The notes beneath the pieces were generated by a model, which was not told the DNA's origin, searched no databases, and was given only the letters and a program-made list of their open reading frames with translations. Made by a program: the position numbers and the translations under genes. DNA of 64,000 bases, taken from Indioceanicola profundi. Its GTDB lineage: Bacteria > Pseudomonadota > Alphaproteobacteria > Azospirillales > Azospirillaceae. The stretch lies in assembly GCF_003568845.1 (NCBI RefSeq), contig NZ_CP030126.1, positions 2,073,001-2,137,000 of the forward strand. The letters run 5' to 3'. This document shows, piece after piece, positions 1 through 7,912 of the stretch; the first letter of the stretch is position 1; each line of letters starts with the position of its first letter.

Positions 1-502
1 GGACGCCCTGACCATCCGTCGCCACAAGGGCAGCCTGAAGGGCCTGACTGTAGCGATCTGCGGCGACATCCTGCACAGCCGGGTAGCCCGGTCGAACATC
101 CACCTGCTGAACATCATGGGCGCCAACGTCCGCGTCGTCGCCCCGCCCACTTTGGTGCCGTCCGGGCTGGACCGGCTTGGAGTGGAGGTCCACCACTCCA
201 TGAAGACCGGCCTGAAGGATGCGGATATCGTCATGATGCTGCGCCTCCAGCTTGAGCGCATGCAGGGCCAGTACCTGCCCAGCCAGCGGGAGTATTTCCG
301 CTTCTTCGGCCTGGATTACGAGAAGCTGACCGTGGCGAAGCCCGACGTGCTGGTGATGCATCCCGGCCCCATGAACCGCGGGGTGGAGATCGACAGCCTG
401 GTAGCCGACGACATCCACCGCAGCGTGATCCTGGAGCAGGTGGAGCTTGGCGTGGCCGTGCGCATGGCCTGCCTGGACCTCCTGACCCGCACGCGGAATT
501 GA
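1..502 (+). CDS. pyrB: Aspartate carbamoyltransferase catalytic subunit, C-terminal part
   Basis: The gene enters from the left edge. An open frame runs from base 2 to a TGA at 500-502 and gives 166 residues, about the last half of the usual ~310. It shows the family pattern [10 protein letters not shown] at the edge, [18 protein letters not shown], and near the end [12 protein letters not shown], a conserved active-site segment of the aspartate domain. The enzyme condenses carbamoyl phosphate and aspartate in the committed step of pyrimidine synthesis. It is followed 15 bp later by a dihydroorotase-like gene, as in many alphaproteobacteria. Internal ATG codons such as 116 are not the start, because conserved sequence continues upstream of them. 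The identification is firm; only the N-terminal half is missing. Confidence 0.95.
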   Translation, partial: DALTIRRHKGSLKGLTVAICGDILHSRVARSNIHLLNIMGANVRVVAPPTLVPSGLDRLGVEVHHSMKTGLKDADIVMMLRLQLERMQGQYLPSQREYFRFFGLDYEKLTVAKPDVLVMHPGPMNRGVEIDSLVADDIHRSVILEQVELGVAVRMACLDLLTRTRN

Positions 503-517
503 GGAGCGGTGACCGCC

Positions 518-1816
518 ATGACCAATCGCACCGCCTACACCAACGCCCGCCTGCTGGACCCCGCGACCGGGTTGGACGCCATCGGGGGGCTGCTGGTCGA
601 GGGGACGAAGATCGCCGATTTCGGCCCTGCCCTGTTCCGTGACGGGGTGCCAGAAGGCGTGGAGCGCATCGATTGCGGCGGCGCCTGCTTGGCGCCGGGC
701 CTCGTCGACCTCCGCGCCGATGTGGGGGAGCCGGGGTTCGAGCATAACGAGACCCTGCTGACCGCCAGCCGCTCGGCCGCCGCGGGCGGCATCACGGCGC
801 TGGCCTGCCTGCCCAACACGGACCCGGTGCTGGACGATGTGGCCGGGCTGGAATTCATCGCCCGGCGCGCCCGCGAGGTGAAGCTGGTCAAGATTTTCGC
901 CTACGCCTCCGTCACGCGGGAGACGGCCGGGCGCGAGATCGCCGAGATGGGCCTGCTGGCGGAGGCCGGGGCGGTGGGCTTCACCGACGGCACTAGCCCG
1001 GTGACGGATGCCGGCGTGATGCGCCGGGCGCTGTCCTATGCCAAGACCTGGGGCCGGACCATCTTCCAGCATCCGGCGGAGCCGTCACTGGCCGCCGGCG
1101 GCGCGATGAATGCCGGCGAGGTCGCGACGCGCCTGGGGCTGAAGGGCATCTCCCCCATGGCCGAGATCATCATGCTGGAGCGTGATCTGCGGCTGGTGGA
1201 GATGACCGGCGGGCGCTACCACGCCGCCAACATCTCTACCGCCGAAAGCGTGGACGTGATCCGGCGGGCGAAGCGCAAGGGGCTGAAGGTCACCTGCGAT
1301 ACCGCCCCGCCCTATTTCTCCCTGACGGAGGTGGATGTCGGGGACTACCGCACCTTCTTCAAACTGTCTCCACCATTGCGCGGGGAGATGGACCGCCGCG
1401 CCATCATCGACGGGCTGGCGGACGGCACCATCGACGCCATCGCGAGCGATCATGCCCCGCGCGACCAGGATGTGAAGCGTGTGCCGTTCGGGCAGGCCGC
1501 CTTCGGCTCCGTCGGGTTCGAAACCCTGCTGCCCCTGGTGCTGGAACTTGTGCACAAGGAGCATCTCTCCCTGCTGGGTGCACTGGATACGGTGACCCGC
1601 AGGCCGGCGGATATCCTGGGGCTTAAGGGCATGGGGCGGCTTGCCAAGGGCGGTGCCGCCGATCTGGTGCTGTTCGATGCCGAGCGGCCCTGGAAGGTCG
1701 AGGCGGAGAAGCTGGCCTCAAAATCCAAGAACAGTTGCTTCGACCGCCGCCCTGTCCAGGGTATGGTGCTGCGCACCGTCGTCGATGGCCGCACCGTCCA
1801 TTCCAAGGCCGATTAA
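518..1816 (+). CDS. pyrC: Dihydroorotase-like protein lacking zinc ligands (PyrC', pyrB partner)
   Basis: An amidohydrolase-fold protein of about 432 residues, clearly homologous to class I dihydroorotase (PGLVDLRADVGEPG, LPNTDP, ASDHAPR). The metal-binding signature is degraded. The usual HxH after PGLVD reads R-A-D, the usual HVS reads NIS, and the usual PHH reads PPY. It therefore looks like the inactive PyrC' or PyrX form that, in organisms such as Pseudomonas, is needed as a structural partner of PyrB. That role is inferred from family knowledge and from its position 15 bp behind pyrB. The ATG at 518 is preferred because GAGGAG at 501-506 is well spaced for it; the GTG at 509 lies almost on the same Shine-Dalgarno. 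A functional dihydroorotase should exist elsewhere in the genome. Confidence 0.88.
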   Translation: MTNRTAYTNARLLDPATGLDAIGGLLVEGTKIADFGPALFRDGVPEGVERIDCGGACLAPGLVDLRADVGEPGFEHNETLLTASRSAAAGGITALACLPNTDPVLDDVAGLEFIARRAREVKLVKIFAYASVTRETAGREIAEMGLLAEAGAVGFTDGTSPVTDAGVMRRALSYAKTWGRTIFQHPAEPSLAAGGAMNAGEVATRLGLKGISPMAEIIMLERDLRLVEMTGGRYHAANISTAESVDVIRRAKRKGLKVTCDTAPPYFSLTEVDVGDYRTFFKLSPPLRGEMDRRAIIDGLADGTIDAIASDHAPRDQDVKRVPFGQAAFGSVGFETLLPLVLELVHKEHLSLLGALDTVTRRPADILGLKGMGRLAKGGAADLVLFDAERPWKVEAEKLASKSKNSCFDRRPVQGMVLRTVVDGRTVHSKAD

Positions 1817-1828
1817 GAGCCGATCCCC

Positions 1829-2536
1829 ATGCCCGATCCGATCAGCTGGGAACTGTCCTGGCCCTATCTCCTGGCCGCCTTCGCGAGCGGGTACCTTCTG
1901 GGCTCCATCCCCTTCGGCCTGGTTCTGACCCGGCTGGCCGGCTATGGCGATATCCGGAAGATCGGCTCCGGCAATATCGGCGCGACCAACGTGCTGCGCA
2001 CGGGCAACAAGCTGCTGGCGTTGGCAACGCTGCTGCTGGACAGCGGCAAGGGCGCTATCGCGGTCGGTATCGCCTGGGCTCTGGCGGGTCAGGAGGCGGC
2101 GGTGCTGGCCGCTGCCGGGTCCATGCTGGGCCACAGCTTCCCGGTCTGGCTGGGGTTCAAGGGCGGCAAGGGCGTCGCAACGGCGCTGGGCGTGTTGCTG
2201 GCCATCTCCTGGCCGGTAGGCGTCCTGGCCTGCCTGACCTGGCTGCTGGCCGCCGTGCTGTTCCGGATCTCGTCCCTGTCCGCCTTGCTGGCCTTTGCCG
2301 TGGCGACGGCCTATGCCGCCTGGATCGGCTGGCTGCAGGGGGCCGGGCGGGTGGGCGGCGCCTGGGCGCCGCCCGTCCTCGCCGGCGACGTTGCCCAGGC
2401 CGCGGTTGCCCCCGGCCTGTGGCAACTGATGCTCTTCATCACCGTGCTGGTCTATATCCGGCACAAGGACAATATCCGCCGTATCCTGAACGGAACGGAG
2501 CCGCGGATCGGGGCGAAGAAGAAGCAGGAGGCCTAG
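1829..2536 (+). CDS. plsY: Acyl-phosphate glycerol-3-phosphate acyltransferase PlsY
   Basis: An integral membrane enzyme of 235 residues that transfers the acyl group of acyl-phosphate to glycerol-3-phosphate, the first acylation in phospholipid synthesis. The PlsY signatures are visible: a first membrane segment ending GSIPFGL, then KIGSGNIGATNVLR, the GHSFPVWLGFKGGKG loop, and several later hydrophobic segments. It starts 12 bp after the pyrC-like stop, so it is probably cotranscribed with the pyrimidine genes. It ends in a lysine-rich tail (GAKKKQEA). Length and topology fit the family. Confidence 0.95.
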   Translation: MPDPISWELSWPYLLAAFASGYLLGSIPFGLVLTRLAGYGDIRKIGSGNIGATNVLRTGNKLLALATLLLDSGKGAIAVGIAWALAGQEAAVLAAAGSMLGHSFPVWLGFKGGKGVATALGVLLAISWPVGVLACLTWLLAAVLFRISSLSALLAFAVATAYAAWIGWLQGAGRVGGAWAPPVLAGDVAQAAVAPGLWQLMLFITVLVYIRHKDNIRRILNGTEPRIGAKKKQEA

Positions 2537-2539
2537 GCC

Positions 2540-3190
2540 TCACGCCACCGGCAGCGCCGCAGCCGCATGGGCCATGTTGTCCAGCCCCTGCTGGAACATC
2601 GCGGCTTCCGCATCCCGGCGCTTCTGCAGACCGGCCACGGTGGGCCACAACCGCTTCATGGCCCGGAACTGGTCGGGCACGCCTTCAGGCTTTCCGGCGG
2701 CGATCATGTCATGGATGGCCTGCATCTCCGTCCGGCTGCTGCCCACGAGACTGGTGCCCCGGTTGTAAACCAGGCTGACCATCGCGCCGATGCAGAGCCC
2801 GTCCAGCTTCTCCAGCCCAGGGAAGGCCGCAAGGGTCCGATCGATATAGGTCGGCAGAACATGTTGGCTGAAGACGGCATTCGCCGCAGCCCAGGAGATC
2901 GTCAGGTCGGCGAACTCCGTGACAAGGGACTTGCACTTCGCCTCCCCATCCGGAGTTGAACCATGCGCGCCGATGGCGGAGGCGAGTCGCTCGATCGCGG
3001 CGGAGTCGATCTGCCCGGTCCAGGCTGCCTCGAACGCCTGCGCCGTGGTCTGTCCCAGATCGTAGCCCACCCCGATCGTGACGCCGGAAGCGCCGCCGGG
3101 CCATGTCGGTCGGCAGGCGAACTTGGTGTAATAGGCCTGACCACCCGTCTCTTCACTCACGATGAAATCGATGCACGACTGCGGAATCAT
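2540..3190 (-). CDS. Pesticin/T4-type muramidase-like protein
   Basis: A protein of 216 residues resembling the lysozyme domain at the C terminus of pesticin (T4-lysozyme fold, glycoside hydrolase). The N terminus has an acidic pair followed by the typical glycine-rich strand (IVSEETGG near residue 10, then GVTIGVGYDLG near 36-46), consistent with the catalytic Glu and the E-D/T arrangement of this fold. Further on is SLVYNRGTSL, like the NRR/NRG segment of phage lysozymes. No signal peptide or membrane segment is visible, so export would need a holin, a secretion system or lysis. It is a lone gene on the minus strand, convergent with plsY and 3 bp from its stop. No phage genes surround it. 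The fold assignment is fairly secure; the role is unknown. Confidence 0.7.
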   Translation of the reverse strand: MIPQSCIDFIVSEETGGQAYYTKFACRPTWPGGASGVTIGVGYDLGQTTAQAFEAAWTGQIDSAAIERLASAIGAHGSTPDGEAKCKSLVTEFADLTISWAAANAVFSQHVLPTYIDRTLAAFPGLEKLDGLCIGAMVSLVYNRGTSLVGSSRTEMQAIHDMIAAGKPEGVPDQFRAMKRLWPTVAGLQKRRDAEAAMFQQGLDNMAHAAAALPVA

Positions 3191-3314
3191 CGGACCCTTC
3201 CCTTCACCGCCTTATGCGTGCCGCATCATACGATCTGACGCGACATGATAGCGATACAGGAAAGTTCCTTTATCAGCAGTTGACGCAGGGATAGAATTGC
3301 ATAAGCATTCTTGT

Positions 3315-4448
3315 ATGCAATCGACCCGCCGCCTTTTGACCCCGCAGGAACGTCTCGACTGGCTCCGCCTCACCAGATCGGAGAATGTGGGACCTGTCAC
3401 CTTCCACCGGCTGCTGGAGCGGTTCGGCACGGCCACCGCTGCGCTGGCCGCCCTGCCCGACCTGGCACGCCGCGGCGGCCGGGCGAATCCCCTGCGCATC
3501 CCGTCCAAGGCGGAGGCGGAGCGGGAGCTGACGGGGCTGGAACGGATGGGCGGCCGCATGGTCGCCTCCTGCGAGCCGGACTATCCGCGGGCCCTGGCCG
3601 CCATCGACGATGCGCCGCCGGTGCTCTCGCTGCTGGGCCATCCGCAACTGCTGAAGCGGCCGGCGGTGGCCATCGTGGGTGCGCGAAACGCCAGCATCGC
3701 CGGCCGCAACATGGCGCAGAAGCTGGGACGGGAGCTGGCCGCGGCCGGATTCCTGGTCGTTTCCGGCATGGCGCGCGGCATCGACACCTCCGCCCACCAG
3801 GGCGCGCTGTCCGACGGCACCGCCGCGGTGGTGGCCGGCGGGGCGGATATTGTCTACCCGGCGGAGAATGCCGGTCTGCATGCGGAGCTGCGGCACCGCG
3901 GCGTGATCATTGCCGAGTCGGCCCTGGGAACGGAGCCGCAGGCCCGCCACTTCCCCCGCCGCAACCGCCTGATCTCCGGCCTGTCGCTGGGCGTGCTGGT
4001 GGTGGAGGCGGCGCTGAAGTCGGGAAGCCTGATCACCGCCCGCATGGCGAACGACCAGGGCCGTGAGGTGCTGGCCATACCGGGCTCCCCAGCCGATCCG
4101 CGGGCGCAGGGCTGCAACCGCCTGATCAAGGACGGCGCGACGCTGGTGGAAAGCGCCGAGGACGTGGTCGAGGTGCTGAAACGCCTGACCGGCCAGCCTT
4201 TCGGTGAGCGGGACCGCGACCTGTTCAGCATCGCAGCCATGCCGTCCCCCGCCCCCGTCCACGGCGAAGCCGACCTGGAGGAAGCCCGTACCCTGATCGC
4301 GGCCAGCCTGTCGCCCACCCCTGTTCTAATTGACGAAGTGGTCCGGGGCTGCCAATTGTCTGCCGGAGTGGTCCGGACCGTCCTGCTGGAGTTAGAGCTG
4401 GCCGGCCGAGTCCAGATCCACCCGGGCGGACGGGTCAGCCTGATCTGA
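3315..4448 (+). CDS. dprA: DNA-processing protein DprA
   Basis: A protein of 377 residues with the DprA/Smf Rossmann-like core: VAIVGARNASIAGRNMA, VSGMARGIDTSAHQGAL, the GGADIVYPAEN loop, HFPRRNRLISGLS and GSLITARMANDQGREV. A short HhH-like N-terminal region and a C-terminal winged-helix-like part (residues ~315-377) flank it. In transformable bacteria DprA loads RecA on incoming single-stranded DNA; it is widespread also where competence is unknown. The ATG at 3315 is chosen; a TTG at 3297 would add six residues (HKHSC type) with no better ribosome-binding site. It lies 46 bp upstream of topA, the usual dprA-topA order. Confidence 0.94.
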   Translation: MQSTRRLLTPQERLDWLRLTRSENVGPVTFHRLLERFGTATAALAALPDLARRGGRANPLRIPSKAEAERELTGLERMGGRMVASCEPDYPRALAAIDDAPPVLSLLGHPQLLKRPAVAIVGARNASIAGRNMAQKLGRELAAAGFLVVSGMARGIDTSAHQGALSDGTAAVVAGGADIVYPAENAGLHAELRHRGVIIAESALGTEPQARHFPRRNRLISGLSLGVLVVEAALKSGSLITARMANDQGREVLAIPGSPADPRAQGCNRLIKDGATLVESAEDVVEVLKRLTGQPFGERDRDLFSIAAMPSPAPVHGEADLEEARTLIAASLSPTPVLIDEVVRGCQLSAGVVRTVLLELELAGRVQIHPGGRVSLI

Positions 4449-4494
4449 AATCCGCCCCGTAGTCGTTTTCACGGTTCCGAAAGGCGGGTTTCCC

Positions 4495-7167
4495 TTGCCT
4501 GGCAGCAGCGTCGTCATCGTCGAGTCCCCGGCGAAGGCCAAGACCATCAACAAGTATCTGGGCTCCGACTACACGGTCCTGGCCAGCTACGGCCATGTCC
4601 GCGACCTCCCGCCCAAGGACGGCTCCGTCCGTCCGGAGGAGGATTTCGCCATGGACTGGGAGCTTGGGGAACGCTCCAAGCGCCATGTCGATGAGATCAG
4701 CCGGGCCGTGAAGTCCGCCGACCGCGTCTATCTCGCCACCGACCCGGATCGCGAGGGGGAGGCGATCGCCTGGCACGTCAAGGAGCTGCTGGCCCAGAAA
4801 CGCCTGCTGGGCAAGGTCGACTGCAAGCGCGTCACCTTCAACGAGATCACCAAATCCGCCGTCCAGTACGCCATCGCCCATCCGCGCGACGTGAACCAGG
4901 AGCTGGTGGACGCCTATCTGGCCCGCCGCGCGCTGGATTATCTGGTGGGCTTCACCCTGTCGCCGGTGCTGTGGCGCAAGCTTCCGGGCTCCCGCTCGGC
5001 CGGCCGCGTCCAGTCGGTGGCGCTGCGGCTGGTCTGTGAGCGCGAGTCGGAGATCGAGGATTTCCGTCCGCAGGAATACTGGACCATTGAGGCGGAGTTC
5101 AAAACCTTCGACGGCCAGACCTTCACCGCCCGGCTGACCCAGTTGGACGGCAAGCGGCTGGAGAAGTTCTCGCTTGGCGACAAGGGCGCCGCGGAGGCTG
5201 CCCTGGCCCGCATCCGCCCCATGACCTTCCGGGTCGGCCGGGTGGAGCGCAAGGAGGTACGGCGCAACCCCTACGCCCCCTTCACCACCTCGACCCTCCA
5301 GCAGGAGGCCAGCCGCAAGCTGGGCTTCGGCGCCACCAAGACCATGCGCACGGCCCAGAAGCTGTATGAGGGCGTGGATATCGGCGGCGAGACGGTCGGC
5401 ATCATCACCTATATGCGTACCGACGGCGTGACGCTGAGCGCCGAGGCCATCGACGGCGCCCGCCGCATGATCGGCCAGAGCTACGGCGACAACTATGTCC
5501 CGGAGAAGCCGCGCATCTACAAGGTGGCCGCCAAGAACGCCCAGGAGGCGCACGAGGCTATCCGCCCGACGGACCTGTTCCGCCGGCCGGAGCAGCTTTC
5601 CCGCTACCTGGACAAGGATGAGCTGCGCCTCTACGAGCTGATCTGGAAGCGCACCATGGCGTCGCAGATGGCGAGCGCCATCCTGGACCAGGTCACCGTC
5701 GACATCGCCTCCAAGGGAGCGGAGGCCGTGTTCCGCGCCACCGGCTCCGTCGTCCGCTTCGACGGCTTCCTGAAGGTCTATCAGGAGGACCGCGACGACG
5801 ATCAGGAGGATGAGGAGAACCGCCGCCTTCCCAACATGAAGGACGGCGACGACCTCACCCGCGGCAAACTGGACGCCAACCAGCACTTCACCCAACCCCC
5901 GCCCCGCTATACCGAGGCGAGCCTCGTGAAGAAGATGGAGGAGCTCGGCATCGGCCGCCCCTCCACCTACGCCTCCATCCTGCAGGTGCTGCAGGACCGA
6001 AACTATGTGCGGCTGGAGAAGCGGCGCTTCGTTCCGGAGGATCGCGGCCGGCTGGTCACCACCTTCCTGGAGAGCTTCTTCCGCCGCTATGTGGAGTACG
6101 GCTTCACCGCTGCGCTCGAGGAGAAGCTGGACGACATCTCCGGCGGGCGGATCGACTGGAAGCAGGTCCTGCGCGAGTTCTGGATGAGCTTCTCCACCGC
6201 GGTGGACGGCACCAAGGACCTGACCATCACCCAGGTGCTGGACGCGCTGGACGAGGCGCTGGGGCCCCACTTCTTCCCCAAGAAGGTCGGGGAGAACGGG
6301 GAGGAGATCGATACCCGCGTCTGCCCGACCTGCGGCACCGGCCGGCTGTCGCTGAAGCTGGGCCGCAGCGGCGGCTTCATCGGCTGCTCCAACTATCCGG
6401 ACTGCCGCTACACCCGCCCGCTGTCGGTCGGGGACGAGGGGGATGGCGGCGACCGGAACCTGGGCCAGGACCCGGAAACCGGCCTGCCGGTCTGGGTCAA
6501 GAACGGCCGCTTCGGCGCCTATGTCCAGCTCGGCGAGGCGGAGGGCAAGGACGGGGAGAAGCCGAAGCGCGCCTCCCTGCCCAAGGGCATGAACCCGGCC
6601 GACATCGACCTGGACGCCGCTCTCGGCCTGCTCTCCCTGCCGCGCCTTGTCGGCCCGCATCCGGAGACGGGGGAGGAGATCCTGGCCGGCATCGGCCGCT
6701 TCGGCCCCTATCTGAAGCACGGTTCCGCCTACAAGAACCTTGGCGCCGACGACGACGTTCTGACCATCGGGCTGAACCGGGCCGTGCATCTGCTGGCGGA
6801 AGCCCCGGCCAAGAAGGCGGTGGCCGGGCGCGAACTCGGCACGCATCCCAAGGACGGCAAGCCGATCAAGGTGGGCTCCGGCCGCTTCGGCCCCTATGTC
6901 CAGCACAACAAGCTGTTCGCCAGCATCCCGAAATCCATGAATGCGGACGAGGTGACGCTGGAACAGGCGCTTGAGCTGCTGGCCGCCAAGGCTGCCAAGG
7001 ACGGGACCAAGAAGGGCGCCACAGCCAAGGCGGACGATGAGGAGAAGCCGGCCGCCAAGAAGGCCGCCGCTCCGAAGCGGGCCGCAACGGCCAAAAAAGC
7101 CGCCGCGCCCAAGGCTGCCGGCACGGCAAAGAAGGCGCCGGCGGCAAGGAAGAAGGCCAGCGCCTGA
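4495..7167 (+). CDS. topA: DNA topoisomerase I
   Basis: A type IA topoisomerase of 890 residues that relaxes negative supercoils. The Toprim start VVIVESPAKAKTI is at residues 6-18, and the catalytic tyrosine is Y306 in GIITYMRTDG. A single four-cysteine zinc finger near residue 605-635 (CPTCG, CSNYPDC) is followed by three C-terminal GRFG-type repeats (GRFGAYVQLG, GRFGPYLKHG, GRFGPYVQHN). The last ~55 residues are a lysine/alanine-rich, histone-H1-like tail, a common DNA-binding extension in GC-rich bacteria. Translation appears to begin at a TTG (4495), because no ATG or GTG precedes the conserved MPGSSVVIVESPAK start. It lies directly downstream of dprA. Confidence 0.96.
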   Translation: MPGSSVVIVESPAKAKTINKYLGSDYTVLASYGHVRDLPPKDGSVRPEEDFAMDWELGERSKRHVDEISRAVKSADRVYLATDPDREGEAIAWHVKELLAQKRLLGKVDCKRVTFNEITKSAVQYAIAHPRDVNQELVDAYLARRALDYLVGFTLSPVLWRKLPGSRSAGRVQSVALRLVCERESEIEDFRPQEYWTIEAEFKTFDGQTFTARLTQLDGKRLEKFSLGDKGAAEAALARIRPMTFRVGRVERKEVRRNPYAPFTTSTLQQEASRKLGFGATKTMRTAQKLYEGVDIGGETVGIITYMRTDGVTLSAEAIDGARRMIGQSYGDNYVPEKPRIYKVAAKNAQEAHEAIRPTDLFRRPEQLSRYLDKDELRLYELIWKRTMASQMASAILDQVTVDIASKGAEAVFRATGSVVRFDGFLKVYQEDRDDDQEDEENRRLPNMKDGDDLTRGKLDANQHFTQPPPRYTEASLVKKMEELGIGRPSTYASILQVLQDRNYVRLEKRRFVPEDRGRLVTTFLESFFRRYVEYGFTAALEEKLDDISGGRIDWKQVLREFWMSFSTAVDGTKDLTITQVLDALDEALGPHFFPKKVGENGEEIDTRVCPTCGTGRLSLKLGRSGGFIGCSNYPDCRYTRPLSVGDEGDGGDRNLGQDPETGLPVWVKNGRFGAYVQLGEAEGKDGEKPKRASLPKGMNPADIDLDAALGLLSLPRLVGPHPETGEEILAGIGRFGPYLKHGSAYKNLGADDDVLTIGLNRAVHLLAEAPAKKAVAGRELGTHPKDGKPIKVGSGRFGPYVQHNKLFASIPKSMNADEVTLEQALELLAAKAAKDGTKKGATAKADDEEKPAAKKAAAPKRAATAKKAAAPKAAGTAKKAPAARKKASA

Positions 7168-7265
7168 TCTTCCGGCTGGCCTGTTCCGGGGCCGCTCCAA
7201 CCACCCGGCTTGCCGGTGGTGCGAAGAATTCGTACCATCCACCGGCAGAACCGAAGGAGCGGCCC

Positions 7266-7547
7266 ATGTCCTCCGTTGAAAAGCTCAGCATCGCCCTCAC
7301 GCCGGAGATCGCATCCGCCGTGCGCGAGGCGGTCGATACCGGCGACTATGCCTCCTCCAGCGAGGTGATCCGCGATGCGCTCCGCCAGTGGAAGGCGCGG
7401 CGGGATCTGCACGGCCATACGGTCGAGGAATTGCGGGCGCTCTGGGACGAAGGTGCCGCCAGCGGCTCCTCCATCGACTCCGAAGCGGTGATGGCGCGGC
7501 TGAGGGCGAAGTATCAGGCCTTGGCCGATAAGGGGCAGGGCCGCTGA
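7266..7547 (+). CDS. parD: ParD-family antitoxin
   Basis: A protein of 93 residues with a ribbon-helix-helix N terminus (KLSIALTPEIASAVREAV, then DYASSSEVIRDALRQW), typical of ParD/CC2985-type antitoxins. These bind their own promoter and neutralise the partner toxin through the C-terminal half. A strong Shine-Dalgarno (AAGGAG, 7 bp before the ATG) precedes it. The stop codon overlaps the toxin start (ATG inside TGATG at 7545-7549), giving translational coupling. The pair lies between topA and rnr with ordinary composition. Autoregulation is expected for the family but was not demonstrated here. Confidence 0.88.
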   Translation: MSSVEKLSIALTPEIASAVREAVDTGDYASSSEVIRDALRQWKARRDLHGHTVEELRALWDEGAASGSSIDSEAVMARLRAKYQALADKGQGR

Positions 7548-7831
7548 TGCGCTGGCGCCTGTCGCCAAAGGCTGCTGAAGACCTTGAGGCGCTCGGCGAT
7601 TTCATTGCAAAGGACGATCCCGTCGCGGCGATCCGGTTCATCGACCGGATACATGAACGCTTGCAGGCCCCCACCGCCGTTCCGGAATCAGGAGCCCGGC
7701 GTGACGACATCCGGCCAGGGCTGCGCATGATCCTGGTCGGCCGATACCTCATCCTCTACCGCGTGGCGGAAATGGTGGAGGTGATCCGCATCGTGCACGG
7801 CCATCGCCGCATCACGTCCGACGACGCCTGA
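7547..7831 (+). CDS. parE: ParE/RelE-superfamily toxin
   Basis: A protein of 94 residues of the RelE/ParE superfamily. It starts with the usual strand and helix (MRWRLSPKAAEDLEALGDFIA), continues through AAIRFIDRIHERLQ, and ends with the core strands GLRMILVGRYLILYRV and VEVIRIVHGHRRI. ParE toxins generally poison DNA gyrase, while RelE toxins cut mRNA; the partner being ParD-like favours ParE. It overlaps the antitoxin gene by one base. All parts of the fold appear present, so the toxin is probably intact. Confidence 0.88.
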   Translation: MRWRLSPKAAEDLEALGDFIAKDDPVAAIRFIDRIHERLQAPTAVPESGARRDDIRPGLRMILVGRYLILYRVAEMVEVIRIVHGHRRITSDDA

Positions 7832-7912
7832 TCTTCCATATCCCCTTCTCGCGTGACTGGAGCCGGCGCAGTACTGTTGCAGCCTGACTGCGACCAGAAG
7901 GACGAAGCGCCC

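Noticed and set aside
3280-3303. TTGACG at 3280-3285 as a dprA promoter
   Set aside because: No acceptable -10 box at 15-19 bp was found.
4435-7242. Very long open frame (935 codons) on the minus strand over topA
   Set aside because: It is a codon-bias shadow of topA: composition is Leu/Ala/Gly/Gln-rich with no domain, and the plus-strand gene is unmistakable.
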